Shown here: positions 58,087 through 64,000 of the stretch, one piece after another
Numbering within the stretch: position 1 is the first letter of the stretch
How the letters are laid out: each line of letters starts with the position of its first letter
Source of the DNA: Burkholderiales bacterium
Lineage (GTDB): Bacteria > Pseudomonadota > Gammaproteobacteria > Burkholderiales > Ga0077523
Assembly (NCBI GenBank): GCA_019745565.1
Contig: JAIESW010000010.1
Span: forward strand, 124,001 to 188,000
Direction: 5' to 3'
DNA length: 64,000 bases
Position numbers and translations under genes: made by a program
Notes under the pieces: generated by a model
Database searches by the model: none
The model's input: only the letters and a program-made list of their open reading frames with translations
Told to the model about the DNA's origin: nothing

Positions 58087-60792
58087 TCAATGCGCCTGCT
58101 CCCAGTTCGGTCCCGATCCCACGTCCACCACCAGCGGTACCGCCAGTTGCGCGACGCGCGTCATGTATCCGGGCAGCTCCGCCTTCACGCGAGCAAGCTC
58201 GGCGTCAGGCACTTCCAGCACCAGTTCATCGTGCACCTGCATGATCATGCGTGATTCCAGGTGCTCCGCTTCGATCCACCGCTGGACCGCGATCATCGCG
58301 AGCTTGATGAGATCCGCGGCCGTTCCCTGCATCGGCGCGTTGATCGCCGCGCGTTCCGCGCCTTGTCGCCGCCCCTGGTTCTGGGCACGGATCTCGGGCA
58401 GATAGAGTCGGCGACCGAACACGGTCTCCACGTAGCCCGCATCGCGCGCCGCGTTGCGCGTGCGCTGCATGTAGTCGGCCACGCCGGGATAGCGCGAGAA
58501 GTAGCGGTCCATGTACTGCTGCGCCGCCGAGCGCTCGATGCCGAGCTGCGACGCGAGCCCGAACGCCGACATGCCGTAGATCAGGCCGAAGTTGATCACC
58601 TTGGCGTAACGGCGCTGTTCCGACGTGACGTCGGCTGCGGGTACGCCGAACACCTCGGACGCCGTTGCGCGGTGCACGTCCATGCCCTCGGCGAAGGCCT
58701 TCAGCAACGAAGCGTCGCCCGACAGGTGCGCCATGATGCGCAGCTCGATCTGCGAGTAGTCGGCCGAGACGATGTGCGACCCGGGCGGCGCGATGAACGC
58801 TTCGCGGATGCGCCGGCCTTCGGCGGTGCGCACGGGGATGTTCTGCAGATTCGGGTCGGTGCTGGACAATCGCCCGGTCACCGCAGTGGCCTGACCGTAG
58901 TTGGTATGCACCCGCCCGGTCCGCGGGTTCACCATGCGCGGTAGCTTGTCGGTGTAGGTGGACTTGAGCTTGGAGACGCTGCGCCAGTCCAGGATGCGCC
59001 GCGGGAGCGGATGGTCGAGCGCGAGCTGCTCCAGCACGTCCTCGTCCGTGGACGGTGCGCCGCTCGGGGTCTTCTTGACCACCGGCAGCTTGTGTTTCTC
59101 GAACAGGATCTCCTGCAGTTGCTTGGTCGATCCGAGGTTGAACGGCTGCCCGGCAAGCTCGTGCGCCTCGCGCTCGAGCTCCAGCATGCGCTGGCCGAGC
59201 GCCGTGCTCTGCGATTCCAGCAGACGGGCATCGATCAGCACGCCCTGCCGCTCGATCTTGAGCAGCACCTGCATGACCGGCATCTCGATGTCGGCATACA
59301 CGCGCGCCAGCGCCGGTTCCTTCTCGAGCTGCGGAAACAGGGCCTGATGCAGCTGCAGCGTGATGTCCGCATCCTCGGCCGAGTACTCCGTCGCGCGCTC
59401 CACGCTCACCTGATCGAACCCGATCTGGTTCGCGCCCTTGCCGGCCACCTCCTCGAAAAGGATGGTCTTCACGCCCAGGTGGCGCATGGCCATCGAATCC
59501 ATGTCGTGGGGCTTGTGGCTCTCGAGGACGTAGGACTCGAGCAGCGTGTCGTGCACGATGCCGCCGAAACGGATGCCGTGGTTCAGCAGCACGTGCGCGT
59601 CGTACTTGGCGTTCTGGCCGAGCTTCGGCTTGGCGTCGCTCTCGATCCAGGGTTTGACCTTCGCCAGTGTCGCGTCGAAGTCGAGCTGATCCGGCGCACC
59701 CGGGTAGCGGTGTGCGAGCGGCAGATAGGCCGCCTCGTGGGGCGTGATCGCGAACGACAAGCCCACGATCCGCGCCGCCATCGGATCGAGGCTCGTGGTC
59801 TCGGTGTCGAACGCCGTGACGGGCGCGTCGTTCAGCTTCTTCAGCCACCGGTCGAGCCCCTCGGCATCGAGAATGGTTTCATAGTGCCGCTCGGGCGGAG
59901 GCGCATCGAGTGCCGGTACAGGCGAGGGCTGCGGGTCCGCCGCATTCGCATCCTTGAGTTCACGCAGCCAGGTCTTGAAGTCGAAGCGCTCGTACAGCTT
60001 CGCGAGCTGTTCCCGGTCCTCGGGCTGCGCCGCGAGCTGCTCCGGGGTGAGCGGCAGGTCCACGTCGCGCTTCACCGTCAGCAGTCTGCGGCCTTGCGGC
60101 AGCCAGTCGAGGGCCTTGCGCAGGTTGTCGCCGACGGCGCCGCCGATCTCATCGGCGCGGGCCACGATCTCGTCCAGCGTGCCGTATTGCTGCAACCATT
60201 TGACGGCGGTCTTCGGACCCACCTTCTCGACGCCGGGCACGTTGTCGACGCTGTCGCCCACCAGCGTGAAGTAGTCGAGGAGCCGCTCCGGCGGCACGCC
60301 GAACTTGGCCTGGACACCGGCTACGTCGAGCACCTCGTTCGTCATGGTGTTGACCAGGCTGACGTGCGGCGTGACCAGTTGCGCGAGATCCTTGTCCCCG
60401 GTGGAGATCACGGTGCCGATGCCGGCCTTCTCCGCCCGCGCCGCAAGCGTACCGATGACGTCATCCGCCTCCACGCGGTCCACCATGAGCAGCGGCCAGC
60501 CGAGCGCGCGGACCAGTTCGTGGATCGGTTCGATCTGGCGCGCGAGATCCTCGGGCATCGACGGGCGGTTGGCCTTGTATTCGGGATACCAGTCGTCGCG
60601 GAAGGTCTTTCCTTTCGCGTCGAAAACGCAGGCGATATAATCCGCCGGTACTTCCCGACGGAGACGGCGCAGCATGTTCGCCACGCCGTACACCGCGCCG
60701 GTCGGCTCCCCGGCCCGGTTCCTCAGGTCCGGCATCGCGTGGAATGCGCGGTACAGATAGGACGAGCCGTCCACCAGCAGAAGCGTCTTCAC
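58087..60792 (-). CDS. polA: DNA polymerase I
   Basis: 901 residues (E. coli 928). The 5'-3' nuclease domain starts LLVDGSSYLYRAFHAMP. The 3'-5' exonuclease domain keeps its acidic residues (FDTETTSLDP), so proofreading is expected to be active. The polymerase domain has VSADYSQIELRIMAHLSGD, RRYAKVINFGLIYGMSAFGL and MIMQVHDELVLEVP. It removes RNA primers and fills gaps. It is divergent from the LOG gene by 32 bp. Confidence 0.97.
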   Translation of the reverse strand: MKTLLLVDGSSYLYRAFHAMPDLRNRAGEPTGAVYGVANMLRRLRREVPADYIACVFDAKGKTFRDDWYPEYKANRPSMPEDLARQIEPIHELVRALGWPLLMVDRVEADDVIGTLAARAEKAGIGTVISTGDKDLAQLVTPHVSLVNTMTNEVLDVAGVQAKFGVPPERLLDYFTLVGDSVDNVPGVEKVGPKTAVKWLQQYGTLDEIVARADEIGGAVGDNLRKALDWLPQGRRLLTVKRDVDLPLTPEQLAAQPEDREQLAKLYERFDFKTWLRELKDANAADPQPSPVPALDAPPPERHYETILDAEGLDRWLKKLNDAPVTAFDTETTSLDPMAARIVGLSFAITPHEAAYLPLAHRYPGAPDQLDFDATLAKVKPWIESDAKPKLGQNAKYDAHVLLNHGIRFGGIVHDTLLESYVLESHKPHDMDSMAMRHLGVKTILFEEVAGKGANQIGFDQVSVERATEYSAEDADITLQLHQALFPQLEKEPALARVYADIEMPVMQVLLKIERQGVLIDARLLESQSTALGQRMLELEREAHELAGQPFNLGSTKQLQEILFEKHKLPVVKKTPSGAPSTDEDVLEQLALDHPLPRRILDWRSVSKLKSTYTDKLPRMVNPRTGRVHTNYGQATAVTGRLSSTDPNLQNIPVRTAEGRRIREAFIAPPGSHIVSADYSQIELRIMAHLSGDASLLKAFAEGMDVHRATASEVFGVPAADVTSEQRRYAKVINFGLIYGMSAFGLASQLGIERSAAQQYMDRYFSRYPGVADYMQRTRNAARDAGYVETVFGRRLYLPEIRAQNQGRRQGAERAAINAPMQGTAADLIKLAMIAVQRWIEAEHLESRMIMQVHDELVLEVPDAELARVKAELPGYMTRVAQLAVPLVVDVGSGPNWEQAH

Positions 60793-60824
60793 GTGTTCGT
60801 TCGAATCACCGCTCGAGGAAATCC

Positions 60825-61553
60825 ATGACGATCGGGAACAAGATTCCTGTTCCGCTTGCGCCCGAGCTCCTCGAGAAATCGTGGTCGGCGCGCGAGTCGT
60901 GGCGGGTGCTCGCGATTATGGCAGAGTTCGTCGAGGCGACCGAGCGTCTCAACGCCGTGCGCCCCGCGGTCTCCATCTTCGGCAGTGCGCGCACTCCGTC
61001 CGATCATCCCTACTACGCTCTCACCGAGCGCATCGCGCGCGAACTGTCCGACGCGGGCTTCACGGTGATCTCCGGCGGCGGCCCCGGCATCATGGAGGCG
61101 GCGAACAAGGGCGCGTTCTTCGGCCGTTCGCCATCGGTGGGCCTCAACATCCAGCTGCCGCACGAACAGATCTCCAACCGCTATCAGGACATCAGCCAGA
61201 CCTTCCGCCATTTCTTCGCGCGCAAGGTGATGTTCGTGAAGTTCGCCTCGGCCTATGTGGTGATGCCCGGGGGCTTCGGCACGCTCGACGAACTGATGGA
61301 GGCGCTCACGCTGGTGCAGACCCGCAAGACGCGCCGCATCCCCATCATCCTGGTGCAAGGTTCGTTCTGGAAAGGCATGCTCGACTGGTTCCGCTCGACC
61401 CTCGTGACCGAGAAGATGATCGATCCCGAAGACATGGACTTGATCCAGGTGATCGACGAGCCGAGCGAGGTGGTGCGGGCCATCTTCAGCCACTACGAGA
61501 AGCGTGGCTTCGAGCCCTCCGCGGCCGAGCGCGAGGCCTTGCTCAACCTCTAA
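60825..61553 (+). CDS. LOG family protein (TIGR00730-type Rossmann fold)
   Basis: 242 residues from the ATG at 60825, preceded by GAGGAA. Motifs GGGPGIMEAANKGA and PGGFGTLDELMEALT mark the LOG / lysine-decarboxylase-like family, whose tested members release cytokinin bases or AMP by phosphoribohydrolase action. The N-terminal 60 residues are an extra helical part found in the longer bacterial subgroup. It sits between polA and thrB, a common betaproteobacterial order. Confidence 0.9.
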   Translation: MTIGNKIPVPLAPELLEKSWSARESWRVLAIMAEFVEATERLNAVRPAVSIFGSARTPSDHPYYALTERIARELSDAGFTVISGGGPGIMEAANKGAFFGRSPSVGLNIQLPHEQISNRYQDISQTFRHFFARKVMFVKFASAYVVMPGGFGTLDELMEALTLVQTRKTRRIPIILVQGSFWKGMLDWFRSTLVTEKMIDPEDMDLIQVIDEPSEVVRAIFSHYEKRGFEPSAAEREALLNL

Positions 61554-61560
61554 GTGAGAC

Positions 61561-61627
61561 CACTCCCGCGCGCTCTTTGTTCGCTGCCCTCCGAGGGGGC
61601 GCAGCAGTGCCTTGGGGCGGCCCGGCG
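61561..61627 (+). repeat. intergenic repeat of the CTGCCC…GGGGCGGCCCGGCG type, copy 1
   Basis: The 80-bp gap between the LOG gene and thrB is mostly made of a short element with a CCCTCCGAGGGGG hairpin and a CTTGGGGCGGCCCGGCG end. A related copy is at 62604–62746. From memory, similar elements are frequent between genes in Burkholderiales; no comparison could be run. Confidence 0.6.
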
Positions 61628-61633
61628 GCACTG

Positions 61634-62593
61634 ATGTCGGTCTTCACGCGCGTCACCGCCGAGCAGTTGACCGAGTGGCTCAAGAGCTACTCGATCGGTC
61701 ATCTGACCGAGTTGAAAGGCATCCTCGCCGGCATCGAGAACACCAACTACTTCGTGACGACCACCGGCGGCCGCTATGTGCTGACGCTGTTCGAGAAGCT
61801 GAAGCCGGCCGAGCTGCCGTTCTACCTCAACCTGATGGCGCACCTGTCCAATCACGGACTGCCGTGTCCCAAGCCGATCGCCAATCTCGACAACGAGTTC
61901 CTCGGCCACCTCAACGGCAAGCCGGCGGCGCTGGTCACGTGCCTCGAAGGCGCGCCGGTCATGAATCCGGGCCCGGACCAATGCGCACGCGTCGGTGAAG
62001 TGCTGGCCGACCTGCACCTCGCAGGGCGTTCCTATCGCGGCCAGCTCGACAACCTGCGCGGGCCGAAATGGTGGACTGCCACGGCGCCCGAGTTGCTGCC
62101 GTTCCTGTCCGAGGCGAACAAGGCCATGCTTACGGACGAGGTCGCGTTCCAGGCGAGCCATCGGCTGGACGATCTGCCGCGGGGCGTGGTCCACGCCGAT
62201 CTCTTCCGCGACAACGTCCTGATGCACGGCGACGCCATCGGCGGCGTCATCGACTTCTACTTCGCCTGCATCGACGTGCTGCTCTACGACGTGGCCATCA
62301 CCGTGAACGACTGGTGTACGACGGAAGACTGTGAGCTCGACCCGGCGCGCACGCGCGCGCTGCTCGATGCCTATCGCGGCACGCGCGACTTCACCGAGGC
62401 CGAGAAGAAGGCGTGGCCGGTCATGCTGCGCGCCAGCGCGCTGCGCTTCTGGGTCTCGCGGCTGTACGATTTCCATCTGCCGCGCCCGGGTGACCTGACC
62501 CACGCGCACGACCCGTCGCGGTTCGAACGCATCCTGCGACATCACATCCAAAGCGCCGGACGATCCGGCCCCCATCTGCGACTGGTGGCCTAG
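61634..62593 (+). CDS. thrB: homoserine kinase, ThrB type II (APH fold)
   Basis: 319 residues from the ATG at 61634. The aminoglycoside-phosphotransferase-like kinase fold has GHLTELKGILAGIENTNYFV near the N-terminus, the catalytic HADLFRDNVLMHGD and the metal-binding GVIDFYFAC. This class replaces the GHMP-type ThrB in many beta- and alphaproteobacteria and phosphorylates homoserine for threonine synthesis. The polA–LOG–thrB–membrane protein–uvrD order supports the call. Confidence 0.93.
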   Translation: MSVFTRVTAEQLTEWLKSYSIGHLTELKGILAGIENTNYFVTTTGGRYVLTLFEKLKPAELPFYLNLMAHLSNHGLPCPKPIANLDNEFLGHLNGKPAALVTCLEGAPVMNPGPDQCARVGEVLADLHLAGRSYRGQLDNLRGPKWWTATAPELLPFLSEANKAMLTDEVAFQASHRLDDLPRGVVHADLFRDNVLMHGDAIGGVIDFYFACIDVLLYDVAITVNDWCTTEDCELDPARTRALLDAYRGTRDFTEAEKKAWPVMLRASALRFWVSRLYDFHLPRPGDLTHAHDPSRFERILRHHIQSAGRSGPHLRLVA

Positions 62594-62603
62594 AATGAAA
62601 CAA

Positions 62604-62746
62604 CCCCCACGCTCCCGATGGTCGCTGGTCCACGGTCGGGCCTGCAGGCCCGACCGCTTCGTCAGGCACGCGACAGTCCGCAGGGACTGTCGCATGTCCG
62701 GACTCAGCCCCTCGGGGGCGCGTCAGCGGCTTGGGACGGCCCGGCG
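62604..62746 (+). repeat. intergenic repeat, copy 2, with an inserted palindrome
   Basis: The outer parts (62604–62629 and about 62703–62746: CCCCTCGGGGGCG, CTTGGGACGGCCCGGCG) resemble 61561–61627. Between them lie a perfect 22-bp palindrome (62634–62655, centred on CCTGCAGG) and a second hairpin GCGACAGTCC–4–GGACTGTCGC (62670–62693). The gap 62594–62835 has no gene; the second half also holds a CGGCTACGCCGGCCG hairpin. Confidence 0.6.
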
Positions 62747-62835
62747 CCAACCACCTCAATGCTTGATGAGAGAGGGCCTGTGCGCCCCGGCTACGCCGGC
62801 CGCTGGCCCATCGCGATTGCGAGCATCGCACTGAC

Positions 62836-63609
62836 ATGCCCGAGATCAAGAGCGTTCCCTTCATCCGCGGGTGGTTCTGGGTACTGGAGGGCTGGCGGCT
62901 GTTCCTGCGCAAGCCGCTCACCGCCATCGTCTTCACCATCGCGCTCTGGTTCATCATCCAGGTAAGCGGGCTGCACGGATTGCTCGCTGCCGCAGTGGCG
63001 GTGTTGCTGCCCGTGTTCCTCGGCGGATGGGTGGCCGCATGCGACACCATTGCCCGCGGCAAGCCCGTGCCGGTCACCATGTTCTTCGAAGGGTTCCGGC
63101 GGCGCACCGCCGAACTGGGCGCGATCGGCGCCTTCAATGTCGTGGCGAACCTGCTGGTGCTGATGGTGGTCTTCGCCGTCGGCGGCGATATGCTCGGCAA
63201 GCTGATGAGTGATCCTACGGCCGTGGATCCTGCAGCGGTGGCGGAAGCGTCCGGACGCATCACGCAGGCTTTGCTGCTCGGTGTTCTCGTGGGCCTTCCG
63301 GTGGCGATGGCGGTGTGGTTCGCGCCGTTTGCCGTGATGCTCGACGGTATCCGCCCGTTGAATGCCCTGGTCGCGTCGCTGCGCGCCATGATCCGCAACA
63401 CGCTGCCGTTCCTGCTCTACAGCCTGGTGTGGCTGGCGATCGGCGTCGCGTTGTTCAGCCTCGGGAGCGCGATATTCGGTGCGCGCGCTGCGTTGGGGAT
63501 CAGTGTCTGGCTGATGATGCCGGTGCTGGTGCCCAGCGTGTACGTGAGCTACCGCGAGATCTTTCGAGTGGGTGACGCGGCGACTGATCGGCGCGTGCCC
63601 CCACCCTAA
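62836..63609 (+). CDS. BPSS1780 family membrane protein
   Basis: 257 residues. Six or so membrane segments, starting after a conserved N-terminal stretch (VPFIRGWFWVLEGWRLFLRK) typical of this betaproteobacterial family of unknown function. The usual order thrB – this gene – uvrD is kept. The last residues (RVPPP) and the stop codon come from the repeat element at 63595, so the original C-terminus was probably a little different. Confidence 0.85.
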   Translation: MPEIKSVPFIRGWFWVLEGWRLFLRKPLTAIVFTIALWFIIQVSGLHGLLAAAVAVLLPVFLGGWVAACDTIARGKPVPVTMFFEGFRRRTAELGAIGAFNVVANLLVLMVVFAVGGDMLGKLMSDPTAVDPAAVAEASGRITQALLLGVLVGLPVAMAVWFAPFAVMLDGIRPLNALVASLRAMIRNTLPFLLYSLVWLAIGVALFSLGSAIFGARAALGISVWLMMPVLVPSVYVSYREIFRVGDAATDRRVPPP

Positions 63610-63722
63610 CCCGGCAAAGCCGGCGCTGCGCTCCCCCACCCTCCGCCCTCCCCCGGCGCAGCCGGGGGAGGGGACGTACGCCCCTTCCCCACCTTCGGTG
63701 GGGGAAGGTTGGGATGGGGGCC
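63595..63722 (+). repeat. 130-bp palindromic intergenic repeat, copy 2 (opposite orientation)
   Basis: The reverse complement of 57942–58076, running GTGCCCCCACCCTA … GGTTGGGATGGGGGCC, with the same GGCGCAGCC-centred hairpin and CCCCACCTTCGGTGGGG hairpin. It lies between convergent genes (BPSS1780-type and uvrD) and supplies the stop codon of the former. It would make a good two-way terminator. Confidence 0.85.
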
Positions 63723-63726
63723 CCAC

Positions 63727-64000
63727 TCAAGCCGCAGTGAGCTTCGCGTATTCCAGCGCGAGCCACTTGAGCCCGGCGTTGCGGAAGTTCACCTGGACCC
63801 GCGCGTCCGATCCGCGGCCTTCGGCGCTCACGATCACGCCCGCGCCGAATTTCGGATGCACGACGTTCTGGCCCACGCGCCACCCCGAGTCGGTCGTCGA
63901 CAGCGCCGTGAACGCCGGCGGCGCCGATGAGCGGAACGCCTGCGGTGCCCACCCGCGTACGGGCGCGGTGTTCAGCCGCTTCATGAGCTGCGGCGGCAGC
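63727..64000 (-). CDS. uvrD: UvrD/PcrA-type DNA helicase, C-terminal end (runs off the right edge)
   Basis: The last 90 or so residues of a larger protein. It ends with the C-terminal domain of UvrD/PcrA helicases: WRVGQNVVHPKFGAGVIVSA, then ARVQVNFRNAGLKWLALEYA and KLTAA. The helicase motor lies outside the window. Position after thrB and the BPSS1780-type gene fits betaproteobacterial uvrD, which acts in excision and mismatch repair. Confidence 0.88.
   Translation of the reverse strand, partial: LPPQLMKRLNTAPVRGWAPQAFRSSAPPAFTALSTTDSGWRVGQNVVHPKFGAGVIVSAEGRGSDARVQVNFRNAGLKWLALEYAKLTAA

Overview
The window is a dense, GC-rich stretch of a proteobacterial main chromosome that contains the replication-origin region. 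Gene order and protein character point to a betaproteobacterium, most likely Burkholderiales or a close environmental relative. The supporting blocks are ntrY–DUF4390–rsmB–fmt–def / LysM–dprA–topB, dnaA–dnaN–gyrB, rpmH–rnpA–yidD–yidC–mnmE, mnmG–rsmG–parA–parB–atpIBEFHAGDC, polA–LOG–thrB–BPSS1780–uvrD, and zapB-like–zapA–6S RNA–EVE. This is inference from synteny and motif recall; no rRNA gene is present to settle it. I saw no tRNA, prophage, insertion sequence or CRISPR array.

Region by region. 1–4709 (minus): the N-terminal part of the NtrY kinase and a translation/RNA-modification operon. 4823–9806 (plus): a LysM protein, DprA and topoisomerase III. 9824–15083: gyrB, dnaN and dnaA (minus) with DnaA boxes on both sides of dnaA, the probable oriC. 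15084–23966 (plus): ribosome, membrane-insertase and tRNA-modification genes, then mnmG–rsmG–parAB with two parS sites just upstream of mnmG. 24036–31001: the complete F1Fo ATP synthase operon, closed by a clear terminator. 31119–39842: a tightly coupled nine-kilobase operon with its own promoter. It encodes a branched-chain-amino-acid-type ABC importer, an M20 hydrolase, a fused malonate-decarboxylase beta/gamma-like protein and a MatB-type malonyl-CoA synthetase; I read it as a malonate or malonyl-conjugate uptake and catabolism unit. 39843–45428: accessory genes (an N-acetylneuraminate-lyase-like aldolase, an unknown protein, two metalloproteases, tandem YbjQ proteins) and, on the minus strand, a c-di-GMP (GEMM-I) riboswitch preceding a small predicted secreted protein.

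45613–49956: DadA, a PQQ alcohol dehydrogenase with the lanthanide-type Asp signature, its cytochrome c and a second TSUP permease. 49967–51349 (minus): an EVE-domain protein, 6S RNA, zapA and a zapB-like gene. 51521–53845: a cobalamin riboswitch driving a BtuB-like TonB receptor. Then come msbA, an MFS carrier paired with an NAD-type quinate/shikimate dehydrogenase, polA, a LOG-family protein, thrB, a BPSS1780-type membrane protein and the C-terminal end of a UvrD helicase.

Three families of intergenic repeats are visible. The largest (about 130 bp) occurs in opposite orientations at 57942–58076 and 63595–63722. Most of the window is core genome. The parts most worth following up are the malonate-type operon, the c-di-GMP-controlled small genes, the lanthanide-type dehydrogenase and the repeats.
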